This document shows, piece after piece, positions 44,190 to 54,774 of a DNA stretch of 64,000 nt (position 1 is the stretch's first letter; each line of letters starts with the position of its first letter). This DNA is from Ascarosepion bandense (taxonomy: Eukaryota; Mollusca; Cephalopoda; Sepiida; Sepiidae): positions 157,501 through 221,500 of the forward strand of contig JBBBDQ010001124.1 in the NCBI GenBank assembly GCA_037127315.1, given 5' to 3'. The notes beneath the pieces were generated by a model, which saw only the letters and a list, made by a program, of their open reading frames with translations, did not search any database and had not been told where the DNA came from. Both the position numbers and the translations under genes were made by a program.

Positions 44190-44868
44190 ATCTATGATCA
44201 GTCCAATTTTATCATTTCTCTTCAAGCAAGGAAATAAAGCCTCTAAGATGCAAATAAAGTTACTGAGTGCTATAGAATATAAGAAAAAACACTATTAAGG
44301 AGAGAAAATAATAAAAGAGCAAGAATTAAGAAGACAAAAAATAACAACTGATATTGCGTTTAATTTTTTGTAGATCATAGTTGACTGGGAAGCAAGAAGC
44401 CGGAAGAGAGATTTGTAATGGAGATGTGCGATAGAAGAAACTGTTAGCATAGAACTTACGGTTAAATCTACTCTTTTCAACTTTAAAATGATGACAGCTT
44501 GCCGCCAATATAGTAGTCTGCTCAAATACATAAAGTCTCGGTAAATGTACTGGAAAATAATGTTTATTTTGTTATACAAAAATGTAGCATAAGACCAAAA
44601 CGTTGGGGAAAAGGGAAGGCTGGTTTTCTATCTGTCTTATCTTAAACTTAGCTAGCCACGATTACTGACCTAAACATACCACAGTATTTCTTACACCAAA
44701 ATAACACATTATTGCTTAACAATTTGACTACAACCGCCATAATACCTCAAGTCTCTATGTAGTCCTTACTAGTTCCCGTATGTACAATTCGTCACGGGAG
44801 AGTGGATTAAAATAACAACATTTAAAAAGGAAACCCCAATTATTATTTACAGTGAATACAGTTTATAT
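44190..44868. other. Unassigned, with faint LINE remnant
   Basis: On the minus strand 44330-44520 shows FNRKFYANSFFYRTSPLQ, a decayed FYSNSFFSRTSRLW block of a family-A-like LINE. The rest is unassigned. Confidence 0.4.
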
Positions 44869-44960
44869 ACGAGGGTCATTCAATAAATAAGGTGAATTTT
44901 TCGATATAAGGACTTTTAGTACAGATAAAAGCTTACTTTTTTTTCCTTTATTTGTTTTTC

Positions 44961-44998
<38 letters not shown>

Positions 44999-45916
44999 AA
45001 ATTGAAAAAAACTTTGAGTGTTTTGAAGATTAACAAAGATGGCCGACCTAGAAGCATGCTCCAAGATTGAACAGAGATCAGTTATGAAGTTTTTGGTTGC
45101 TGAAGGGTGCAAATCAATTGAAATTCATACGAGAATGTCAATTGTGTATGGTGCCACATGTTTCAGCCAAATAAATGTCTACAAGTGGGCTAAATTGTTT
45201 AAAGAAGGACGGAGCAGTGTTGAGGATGAATACAGGCCTGGGAGGCCTACAGAAGTGAGGTCTCCTGAGGTGATCGAATCAGTGAATGACCTCATTCATT
45301 CTGACAGAAGGGTGACAATGGATGACAATGCAAGGACTTTTAGCCTATCTGTTGAAGAAACGCAGGGGTCATCAGTCACATGGAGTCGTCTTGCATCAAG
45401 ACGACGCAAGGCCTCACACAGCAGCCCAAACGATGCAGACCATCAACGAGTTGGGCTGGGAACTGCTCCCTCATTCCCCTTACAGCCCAGACCTTGCCCC
45501 TTCAGACTTTCACTTGTTTGGTCCTTTGAAATCGTTCACAAGAGGCACGAAGTTTGAAAGTGACGATGAAGTTAAAAGTGCTGTGAGCGATTGGCTGAGA
45601 CATCAGTCCAAAGATTTTTACGCTGAGGGAATACGGAAGCTTGTGCACATATGGGAAAAGTGTGTGACACTGCTGGGAGACTACGTTGAAAAATAAAAAA
45701 ACAAGCTTCTATCTGTATTAGAAGTCCTTATACCGAAAAATTTACCTTATTTATTGAATGACCCTCGTAGAAGTCCTTATATCTAAAAATTCACCTTATT
45801 TATTGAATGACCCTCGTAGAATTCCTTATACCGAAAAATTCACCTTATTTATTGGATGATCCTCGTAGAAGTCCTTATACCGAAAAATTCACCTTATTTA
45901 TTGGATGACCCTCGTA
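44869..45916 (+). mobile_element. Mariner element with central deletion
   Basis: Left terminal repeat ACGAGGGTCATTCAATAAAT; right end is its complement, with TA flanks. Frame 45039-45317 is the transposase N-terminus (IEQRSVMKFLVAEGCKSIEI, then KWAKLFKEGRSSVEDEYRPG RPTE), the HTH domain. Frame 45380-45696 is the C-terminus (VVLHQDDARPHTAAQ, PYSPDLAPSDFHLF, FYAEGIRKLVHIWEKCV). By my count 34 residues lie between HQD and PSD. The segment between, including the first catalytic Asp, is deleted and the frame is shifted. Inactive. Confidence 0.85.
45721..45916. repeat. Four tandem copies of mariner right terminal repeat
   Basis: 49-bp units at 45721, 45770, 45819 and 45868, each GAAGTCCTTATA...GACCCTCGTA, differing by a few substitutions. 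The left end has one copy. Confidence 0.9.
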
Positions 45917-46004
45917 CAAAAAAAAATAAACAAATTAGTTTTAGTAGTAAAAAAAACTAAGAACTAACAAGCAGGAAAGTTTATCAGAAATTATTTATAG
46001 AAAA

Positions 46005-46260
46005 GCCACGTTACAGCAGTGAAAAAGAGACTGAAGGTGAGATACCAGGTCAGAACTAGCAACATTGCATATTGATTTTATAAAGAAACTCTACATATGT
46101 ATAGCAGGAGCACCAGACCAGATGTGACAAGATATTCAAAGCATGAACAAATGATAGACTTATAAATATATAAGATAGATTCTGGCGAGAAGTTACCAGG
46201 TACAACACAGTGAACCACCTTCCTTAGCAACAGACCTAACAATTTATTCAATATAATCTA
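46005..46260 (-). mobile_element. LINE family A relative, internal fragment
   Basis: The complement matches the block 5' of the VASL region (CCAGACCAGATGTGACAAGA; CACATCTGGTCTGGTGCTCC) and the upstream STIRPCIEY part. No 3' end. Confidence 0.5.
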
Positions 46261-46332
46261 TATAGCTGATGAGGGTTGCAATATCAATAAAACTGCTGAA
46301 AGACGAAAGCCAATATTATTAGTTAATGTACC

Positions 46333-46947
46333 AGTGCGTTGTGGTGCATTGGATATCGAATCGGAACGACAAATCGGAGAGCCAAGTTCGAATTCCAGCT
46401 GAATTCCTTGCATTTACTTACGTACAAATCCCTTGGGAAAGGTATTAATCCGTTTCTTTTCAGCTATGTGTTAAATAATAAGACAGATTGGGTTCTATAT
46501 CCTTGGCTGGCAACCAGTCTACCGTAAAGAGCAATGGCAACCTACTGAGGGATAATCTTTTGCCCAGTCAATCATGTCTCATTCGAGACATGATCGCCAA
46601 AAGCGTGTATCACGTATGGCACTTAACTGACTAACTGAATATAATAGTTGGAATCATGATTAAGGCTTCTACTAGTCATAAAGTGGGGGATCGGTTTTCT
46701 GTTGTTATGAAGTAATAAACTGATCCCCCACTAATTACTACTTAATAATATAATACATCTCTTCCTCCTCTAGCTATGAGTAAGATAATAGGACAGATTG
46801 GATTCTATAGCCTTGACTGGCAACCAGTCTACCGCAGAAAGCAATGGCAACCTATTTAGAGATAATCTTCTGCCCAGTCAGTCATGTCTCTTTCGAGACG
46901 TGATCGCCAAAAGCGTGTATCACGTATGGCACTAAACTGACTGACTG
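46333..46947 (+). mobile_element. SINE S1 dimer with head and palindrome
   Basis: Head box A TGGTGCATTGG (one change), box B AAGTTCGAATTCC, two bodies, palindrome 46680-46732. Confidence 0.85.
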
Positions 46948-47219
46948 TAACGAGTGGTGTAACTAGAAGGGGCGCTCCTTCCCGAGCGGCACTTTTTATG
47001 GGGCCGCTATTTTTTCTTTGCTATAGTCTGTAAGTCTGTATTGAAATAAAAAGAGGTTTTAATGTCGGAATATTACTCACAGTTAAAGGATTTTTTTCGA
47101 TTTCCAGTAATTTAAACTATGGCATATATACTGGCCTATCTAGAGATCAAACAATTGACAAATGAAATAGTTTTTAACGACAAAAAAAAAGAAAGGTTAC
47201 TTTGTAGAAAGCTGCAATT
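46948..47219. other. Unassigned
   Basis: A GC-rich phrase (AAGGGGCGCTCCTTCCCGAG) near 46965 stands out; no feature named. Confidence 0.35.
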
Positions 47220-47330
47220 TTCATTTCAGAAATAAAGATGACTCTAAATTTTACACTCATCTTTGCTGGCATTTGTACGACGTTTCGGCCGTTGTACGCT
47301 CCAGCCTTCCCTCTATATTGTTTTGGCTTT
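47220..47330 (-). mobile_element. Repeat R8 fragment
   Basis: The complement reads GGAAGGCTGGAGCGTACAAC, then GGCCGAAACGTCGTACAAAT and GCCAGCAAAGATGAG. The first core (CTGAAGA) is lost. Confidence 0.5.
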
Positions 47331-47449
47331 TAAACTGTTACTGATAAAGTTTAAGTATGTTTGGTATGATTTTATGTGCATGTGTGGTTTTTGTTTTTGT
47401 TTTATGTTTTGTTTTTTGTTGATTTTTTATGTTTTTTTTCTTTGCATTT
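47331..47449. other. T-rich tract
   Basis: T/G-rich low-complexity tail adjoining the LINE 3' end. Confidence 0.5.
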
Positions 47450-47990
47450 TTTTATTAGTCATTTCGCCCCAATCAAGCCGGGACCGACACTAAGGCGCAG
47501 GGGAGGTTACAGTGAGAGAAAGGACTGAATACAGGGGCAATGAAGAAAGGATAAAATATGAACGGGATTCATGAAGTTAGAAGAAAGCAATTGACATTGC
47601 ATTCAAAATTTTTCAAGATTGTAGCTATCAGGGAAGCAAGTAAACGGAAGGGAGTTTCACAGGCGAGAAAATGCGAAAAAAACTGTTCGAGTGGAAGTGG
47701 CGGTTACATTTAACTAGTTAAACGGTAAAATGGTGGGACCTAAATGCCAATCTAGTAGTATGTTTTAATTCATGTGGACGGAAAATAGTTGTAGAAAAGA
47801 CAGTGGGTAGCCACGTCACATCGGTAAGAAAGTGACTGAAGTCGAGATGGCAAGTCAAACCGGATTACATTGCAGATCCTTCTTTGGATTTTGTCGAGAA
47901 CCTCAAAATGTATAGCAAGAGCCCACCACCAGATATGGGAGCAAAACATTCAGCCACGCCTGCTGTAGATGTAAGTTCTTCAAATCGATG
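47450..47990 (-). mobile_element. LINE family A, decayed copy
   Basis: 3' end at TTAGTCATTTCGCCCCAATC. Upstream blocks are recognisable (GTTTCACAGGCGAGAAAATG = SRLWNSL region; ATTGCAGATCCTTCTTTGGA = RICNV region) but heavily mutated. Confidence 0.65.
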
Positions 47991-48109
47991 GGGTAGAGGA
48001 GGAATGAATGTCTTGCTGTTGTTCAACCCACTCTTACAGGGCCTTAAAACATACAATAGTTAAGAATTATAATGCAACATAAACTAGTTTTTTGTTGCAG
48101 TATTTACAT

Positions 48110-48570
48110 TATTTTGACTATTGTCCTCATCTTTGTTGCCATTTGTACGGCGTTTCGGTCATTGTACGCTCCGGTCTTCTTCAGGTACTAGAAATTTCGA
48201 ACCGAACCCTTTATTACAATCACTGGGGTATATGAACTTCATTCCTTGCATAGTAGTGCCTCTTTTGGTAGTCATGAGTTATCTCCATCTAACCTTGTAA
48301 GTTACTTGTTCACCACTGCTGTAGCCTGGTATTGAACTCACAACTCTTTGGGTTAAGTCACAGGAACTAACCAACGTTTATATCTACTGGGCCATGTGTC
48401 CTTAAGGACTACTATGCAAGAAATACAATTTATATGCCCCAGTGATTGTAATAAAGAGTTCGGTTCGATATTCCTGGCCACTGAAGAAGGCCGGAGCGTA
48501 CAACGGCTGAAACGTCGTACAAATGGAAACAATGATGAGAACAATCACCCGAATAATGCAAATTCTAAAA
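48110..48570. repeat. Inverted pair of R8 copies
   Basis: Left copy (minus, 48110-48290) and right copy (plus, 48385-48570) are head-to-head, ~180 bp each, ~95 bp apart. The right copy shows CACTGAAGAAGGCCGGAGCG then TACAACGGCTGAAACGTCGT. GCCG/CGGC between CTGAAGA and GAAAC could form stem II of a hammerhead-like fold. The spacer has a tRNA-like GTTGTGAGTTCAATACC complement. Confidence 0.6.
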
Positions 48571-48607
48571 TAAAAAAGAATAAAAACAAAAGATTTTCAT
48601 TAATATC

Positions 48608-48838
48608 TGACTAAAATGGATCAATAGACATCTCTTATCTCACTAACTCGCATCCATTCTCTCAAGCTCTTTTTTATCTACTCCCCCCCCCCCATCCTCG
48701 GTATTCTCTTCCGTCTATTACTCTCCTCTTGACATTTTCTATAACTAACCCCTCTTTCTCATCACTTTCCCCTATGTAACCCCATGCGCAACAGTGGCAG
48801 TAGAATGCCTTGCTTGGGGTGAGATGATTAAAAAAATC
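48608..48838 (+). mobile_element. LINE family A 3' UTR
   Basis: ATCAATAGACATCTCTTATC to CCTTGCTTGGGGTGAGATGA plus A-tail. Confidence 0.75.
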
Positions 48839-48889
48839 AACCGTTTCACTATAACCGAACATTTAAAAAATACCTTAAAACACCACCTT

Positions 48890-48945
48890 TTGGGCATTAA
48901 ATAACCCACAGAGATTGATATGCCGTTAAACAAAACTCAAACTCT
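48890..48945 (-). mobile_element. R4 fragment
   Basis: GGCATTAAATAACCCACAGA...GATATGCCGTTAAAC is the complement of the R4 5' part. A second such fragment lies at 49655-49705. Confidence 0.5.
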
Positions 48946-49329
48946 ATTAACTTCCTACCTCTTTACAGTTGAGATTGTTATTCTTAACCGGTTTGTTCAA
49001 ATAAAGATCCTACAAGCCGATGACAGCCTCCTGCTTCGAGTGATTTCACTGTCAGGGACACTGATGCGCTCACCCGCTAAGAGGCTTATCGCAGCTTTTC
49101 ACCGCGCGTGTCATTCAACTGCGGCAAGAGCCGATCTTCTCTGCTCGGGAATGACATGATTGCTAGTATCTTTTCTAGAATTCTGAAAGGCGACTGAATC
49201 AGCCAGTACTACTTTACCAAGCTATTTCTAGAATATGAATATTCAGGAGCAAATGCACGCCTTCACACAGACGAGGTGATATCCAGAAGTTTAAGGAATG
49301 TGAATATCGGCCGAATTAGTCGATAACTT

Positions 49330-50190
49330 TTGGAAAAGTTAAAACTCTGAATTAGTATACTGACTCGCAATGGCATTAATTTCAAATTAGTATTTATTTT
49401 TGTAGTTGTAAGTCGCAAAATGTGTGTATGCAGAAAAATTAATCAGGATACTAATAAAGTCTTTGTTCCTTTCCTTTTTTTATACCGAAAGACTTTTTAA
49501 CATATGCTTGTTAACTGAAGGGACAAGGCACATAGAAGAAGAAGAATACTATACTCTATAAAAAAACATACATTTAGCTTGGAAGCATAAAATTATGAAC
49601 AAAATATATGTAGCTGAAGCCATAAAATTGCTTAGGAAATATTTAGATTTCGGCATTAAATAACTCACAGGTGTTGATATGCTGCTGAACAAGATCAACC
49701 AAACATTTAATCTTGAATCAAAACATATTCTCATGAAACATATTGCGAATTTATTTTCCGTCAGTTTATGCGAAACAACGGCACACTGACGCAACCAAGT
49801 ACAAAAGGAAAGAAAGTCGAATCAATCAGTCAGATGGAAGCAGAAATTAGAGACGGTACCACAAAGATGTGAAAAAACTTCAAACTACTGACCCGGACAT
49901 AAGGTCCTGTCACACATTCGTTTTTCTTCTTTTTCTCGTGTTCTATTTTCCTTTACCTCTTCTTCTTTCTCACCATTCTCGACATCAACAAAGAAGAAGA
50001 TAACAACAAAAACAACGACAAACTTCAACTGACTCTTAAAAACTAACGTCACAATAAGTACAATTTTTCCTTATTGGTTTACTTTCCTTTTCACTTTCTC
50101 GCCGGTCATAAAAAAAGGAAAGGAACACAGTATCCTGATTAATGTTTTCTGCATACACACATTTTGCTACTTACAACTACAAGACATGAC
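49330..50190. repeat. ~800-bp inverted-repeat element R5
   Basis: TTTGTAGTTGTAAGTCGCAA...TGTGTGTATGCAGAAAA..TTAATCAGGATACT..AAAG..TTTGTTCCTTTCCTTTTTTT (49398-49482) is inverted at 50103-50187, about 85-bp arms. Between them sits the R4 fragment (49655-49705). The left outer sequence (TTAGTATACTGACTCGCAAT) recurs at 53880-53945. Looks like a non-autonomous inverted-repeat transposon; no ORF. Confidence 0.55.
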
Positions 50191-50399
50191 CACTTTACAA
50201 CTACTAACTCTTGATTCCTTTAACTTGACACTACACTTTCCCTCTTTGAACATTTACAAAGTAATTTCACTTCTTAAAAATCTCATGTTATTCTCTTCAG
50301 TTAATAAAACTCCATTTATTTGACAAACAAAGCACTTTTATTCTTCCAACCGCCAACCTCCTGATATTTTAAATTGTGGGACTTCGGCTGTGTTTGGCA

Positions 50400-51150
50400 C
50401 AGGGCCAATTTGATAAACCTAACCGAGGCCTCTACAATATATTTTTTATAGATGATAAAAGGTATTGTTGGCAATTTTACTATAAAAATGTATTTTTATA
50501 CTTTTAAAGTGTTTTATTGATTGTCATTTGACTATAAAAATATATCGTTGGAAATTTTAATGTAAAAATATACTGTTAATTTTTGTTTGGGGTTCACTAT
50601 TTGTCTCTCAGTCAGTTAAGTGACATACGTGATGCACGCGTGGAAGATCATGTCTCAAAAGAGACATGACTAACTGGACTGGACATGACTAACTAGAACC
50701 CAATCTGTCCTATTATTTAACCCATAACTAGAGGGAAGAGACTAATTAATACCTTTCCCAAGGGTATTTGCGCGTAAGTGAATGCAAGGAATTCAACTGG
50801 AATTCGAACTCAGCTCTCCGATTTCTCGTTCTGAGCCGATATCCACTGCACTACAATGCACATTCGCGATAGTAGGACAGATTGGGTTCTATAGCCTTGG
50901 TTGGCAACCAGTCTACCGCAGAAAGCAATGACAACCTACTGCGGGATAATCTTCTGTCCAGTCAGTCATGGCACTTAACTGACTGATTTGTCTATCGCTG
51001 GGACCCTGATAAGTGCGATCACCCTGGGTTAGGTTGGACTTAGGAACAACAGCAAGAGGTGGTTTCATGCTCCTCGATACCTCTAATCTCCCAATCACAG
51101 GCCTTGCTGCCGGATGTAGTTTATCGTCATACCCAGGATGTTCAACATTA
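50400..51150 (+). mobile_element. Unclassified repeat R4, copy 2, with nested SINE
   Basis: Same order as copy 1 (GGTATTGTTGGCAATTTTAC, GTTTGGGGTTCACTATTTG, GGGACCCTGATAAGTG, ATCGTCATACCCAGG). Interrupted at 50611-50989 by SINE S1. Confidence 0.6.
50611..50989. mobile_element. SINE S1 inverted-dimer insertion
   Basis: Left part is a minus-strand S1 (3' end, deleted body, leader, head complement to ACAATGCACATTCGCG). Right part is a plus-strand body (AGTAGGACAGATTGGGTTCT to CACTTAACTGACTG). ATTTGTCT lies on both sides of the pair, a target duplication, so the two inserted as one piece or one fold-back product. Confidence 0.75.
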
Positions 51151-52166
51151 AAGGAACAGATAATACAGCCTGAACGCAGCAATTTCTTATTCCACAAATC
51201 AGCATGTGCAACGATTCAAAAATTTGAAATATATCAGCACATATTATAATGGTACATAAATTATACAGACTCTTATTATAAGGGTACGCAAGTTTATTAT
51301 CATCAGCCTATACATTGCATGGATAAATATGGCAAATACCGTCCTGCGATATATAATTCAACGCCTCTTGCACTTGCAGGCAAAATACAACAAGAGTTGC
51401 AGGTGGACAAACTGAAAGAGTCAGACGTAGTCACACCAGTATGATAGAGGCAAATTTGGCGATTGTGCTTGTTGGTAAAATTCGCCATAATTTACGGATA
51501 AGGTTTTTTTAATTTTATTTTCTGAAGTATGAAATATGAAATATAAAAAAAAAGACTTAAATAATTAAATTAACCATTGGCACTTTTTTTTTCTTTTGTT
51601 TCAAAATTACGGGGAAAAGTATTCATATTTTTTTGTTGACCAAATGAATTTTTAAAACGCCGGAATAAAATTTAAATATAAAGGCTCATTTTTTTTTAAT
51701 AAAAAAATATTTTAGTCGCGTTAGACACGTGTGATTTTATTTCTGTGACGTAATCTAGCAACCATCTTAGATTTTAAATGGCGTAGCTTAAAAAATGTAG
51801 GTGTGCATAGGGAACAGTCACACAGACTCACAGATTGCTTTTTATATATATAGATTATAATAGAGAACCAATCTCCCGAATGCATATTATATAGCAACAA
51901 CAGTCCATGATGATCACAAAGTAAGAGATTGAAGTTAATGTTGACAACATTCCTGGATATAGAGTATCTTCTTGGCATCTGTTGACCATGTCCGTCATAG
52001 TATATGGATATAGATTATCCTCGCCGCACGTAATCTATTCAATGAAACAACGTCAAAGATTATCACTCTCGAATCAGACACTCTCTAGAATCGGATTTGA
52101 ACTCCAATACTCGAAAAAATATGGCCGCCTTTTATACACGTCGCATTGAATATTTTGAGCTTCCTG
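51151..52166. other. Unassigned AT-rich DNA
   Basis: No gene or known repeat. Contains two short AT-rich palindromic motifs only. Confidence 0.4.
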
Positions 52167-52234
52167 ATTGGTTAAGCCTTCTATTGGTGAACTATAAAAT
52201 GGGTTGACTCATGGCTGTCAGCACAGTATATAAG
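52167..52234 (+). promoter_or_regulatory. Possible pol II promoter (two inverted CCAAT boxes and TATA)
   Basis: ATTGG at 52167-52171 and 52183-52187, then GTATATAAG at 52226-52234, 40-60 bp downstream. The spacing is classic for a CCAAT/TATA promoter or an LTR U3. No coding sequence follows that I can read; may be fortuitous. Confidence 0.3.
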
Positions 52235-52429
52235 TACCAAAAAGTTTAACAGTGCTGCCTATGGAGAGAACCGTTAATGTTTCTCCCTTTACCGATAGAT
52301 CGTATATACGAGTTCTATTTGGTCTCTAGATTAAGTCCTGATATACGCTCAAAACACGAGGTTTCTATGAGAGATCACCCACTGATCACAACAGGTAAAG
52401 ATTCAGGGTCGGATTGCTAATAATGAAAC

Positions 52430-52860
52430 GTCACTAGTTTGGTTTTAGAGACAATGAATTTAGAGCCAGTTTTTTTCCCCCACTGATCTGTTAAAGTTAG
52501 ATCAGCGGAAAGATGAGCTGCCAATCTCTGATCATCTCGAGTTATGAAGATGCGCCAATATACTGGTGTATCATCACCATAAATATTCAGAAATGATCGG
52601 ATGTATTTTCATTATTCAGTAGATCAATTATTTAAAGTAGTAGGTGGGTTGGAGAAAGAAGCGAACCTTGTAGATGCCTCGGTTAGTTGCTTGGGACTCA
52701 ACAACTACCTTTAGAGAGCTATCAAACAACTTACATAAGATGCTAAGTAGCACAGGCATCCTAATCCTGCTGGAACAATAAATCGCATTTTCTGCTAGAG
52801 GAATGGAAGCACAGCTGTTCGAAACATTGTGCTGTTCGATGTTCCCTCTGCAAAAAAATC
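52430..52860 (-). mobile_element. CR1/Jockey-like LINE, RT palm fragment
   Basis: The minus strand carries FLNIYGDDTPVYWRIFITRD, then QRLAAHLSADLTLTDQWGKK and FIVSKTKLVTFHY. That is the YxDD catalytic box (YGDD, 52570-52581) and the following thumb entry. Upstream, CKLFDSSLKVVVESQATNRG corresponds to the block before YxDD. It is the only copy in the window with the catalytic box. Stops elsewhere; dead. Confidence 0.6.
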
Positions 52861-52892
52861 TAAAGACAAGCGAGAATTGTAATTTGATCCTT

Positions 52893-53670
52893 TAGGACAA
52901 TTTCGCTAGAAACAAAGAAGAGAGTAATGGATTGCTATGTGATGTCGGTTCTTCAATATGGCAGTGAATGTTGGACAATATCTTCGAAGATGAAGGAAAA
53001 ACTTGAAGCAGCAGAAATGTGGTTCTACAAAAGCTTACTGGATATAAAGTGGGGGATCAGTTCCATATTACAATCAATATATAAACTGACCCCTCACTTT
53101 GTGACCACAGCAGTTTCTATACATTTATATTCATTAGATCCAAAATCACAAGGATGCGTTCCAGGAGCTGAGGAGAGTATTAAGAAACAGGACAATTTCG
53201 CTAGAAACAAAGAAGGGAGTACTGCATGGCTATGTGATGTCGGTTCTTCAATATAACAGTGAATGTTGGACAATATCTTCGAAGATGAAGGAAAAACTTG
53301 AAGCAGCAGAAATGTGCTTCTACAGAAGGATGCTGCGGATATTATAGACCAAGCATGTGAGTAATGATGAGGTTTTGGAAAGAATGGAAACGAAAAGGAA
53401 ATGAATACTGAGCATCAGAAAAAGACAACTAAAGTTCCTGGGACATGCATTGAGGAAGGAGGGCTTGGAGAACCTGATACTAACAAACCAGATAGAAGGA
53501 AAAAGGAGACAGAGGAAAGAAACGGATAACATATTTGAAGGACCTGATCAGGTTGATGACGGAACGAGGGTTGCGTGGTGCAACAGTAGAAAGCGTGCTA
53601 AGAGCCACCAGGGATAGGGAGACGTGGAAAACCACGATCGCCTACGTCCTGAAAGGATATGGCACGTAAA
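52893..53670 (+). mobile_element. RTE-like LINE family B with internal tandem duplication
   Basis: The segment AGGACAATTTCGCTAGAAAC...AAATGTGGTTCTAC (~135 bp; RVMDCYVMSVLQYGSECWTI) occurs at 52896 and again at 53189. Between them is a linker with palindrome 53044-53100. The second copy continues to RMLRI, the RKRQLKFLGHALRKEGLENL block and ends YVLKGYGT. 5' truncated; frame broken by stops. Confidence 0.8.
53044..53100 (+). repeat. Palindrome Pal in LINE-B context
   Basis: AAAGTGGGGGATCAGTTCCA...TATAAACTGACCCCTCACTT. Flanks GGATAT and TGTGACC match those at 2066-2130 (minus) and 30600-30655 (minus), so more than the palindrome is shared. Confidence 0.85.
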
Positions 53671-54479
53671 AGAAAAAAGAGATAACATATCTCTACCGAG
53701 GTGTAAGCAGCGTGCGCAAACACCCTTCACTTGAATGAATGTATACCCTGCTCTCATCACTTAAATACTGCATAGTGCAATTCGACCCTCGATGTGACTC
53801 TCCTGCGACGCCATCGTGCAAGTGTAACCTGGCTACAGATACGCGTGCCTACTGCAACAAAATCAAAAGTTAACATTCTAAATTAGTACACTGACTCGCA
53901 AAGACATTCATTTCGAATTAGTGTTTATTTTTGTACTTCTTTTGCGTCAGTCTATAATTAATGTGTGTCGCTGTTTCGTATCGTTTTCAAGATACACTGA
54001 CGGAAAATAATACTCCTGAAGCCTCTATTTACTCTGATCTCTACGATGGATACTATACAGTCTTCTACTACTACCCTTACAATGGTCAGTGTTGAGAAGT
54101 CTCTATACTACTTAACCGTCCATAACCTGGTCTACAAAAGTGAGAATGTTCATTCGACTACTGTTTCCAACACCGAAGTGTCACATTGGAATTTTCCATC
54201 AAACTGAACTTTTTTGCAGCATGTGTCACAGTCTAAGGATTAGACACAGGTGGTATACTGATGTTATCAGTGTTACTACGTCATGACTTTTGAATGCTTT
54301 ATCAGAATATATACCCACCTTAGTATGTCCATTCTCTATCCAGATTAAATTTGGCTTTGTCTTTAAAAGCGTTGCAATTATATTTTGCTGCTAATGTAGA
54401 AGGCATTTTCTTGAGTTCTCTCTATTTTTACTTGGCGTTATTAATTTGAAGACTTTAATTGTTATTATTTGCACTATTT
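53671..54479. other. Unassigned, with R5 fragment
   Basis: TTAGTACACTGACTCGCAAA...GTGTTTATTTTTGTA at 53880-53945 matches R5 (49335-49400). Otherwise nothing recognised. Confidence 0.4.
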
Positions 54480-54690
54480 ACAGTCGGAATGACATAATCA
54501 AGATATTGACATTCCACCCTACTAAGTTTAAGAAGGAAGCCCCCATCAGTACTGGAAAGTGCAATAACAGGTATTGTACTTGAAAAAAGTTTGTAAGAGA
54601 AAGAATTTTATAGATTTCAACGGAAAACAGTAGTGTCTACTCGGTCAATGAATTTCAAAATGTGTCCTTATAAGAAAACGGCTAATATTA
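54480..54690 (+). mobile_element. Unclassified repeat R7, copy 2
   Basis: GGAATGACATAATCAAGATA, AGAAGGAAGCCCCCATCAGT, CTCGGTCAATGAATTTC, CTTATAAGAAAACG: same order as 42310-42520. Confidence 0.55.
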
Positions 54691-54774
54691 CCATAACCAA
54701 CATTCAGATCACAATGTTTTGTTTTCCCCGGCCTTCTTTAATTGATTATGCATCCGAATAAACTGTAGGGAATT

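Noticed and set aside
43705..44237. Overlapping 137-160-codon frames rich in Tyr/Leu/Ser/Ile
   Set aside because: Pure translation of (TATC)n; open in three phases because the repeat has no stop.
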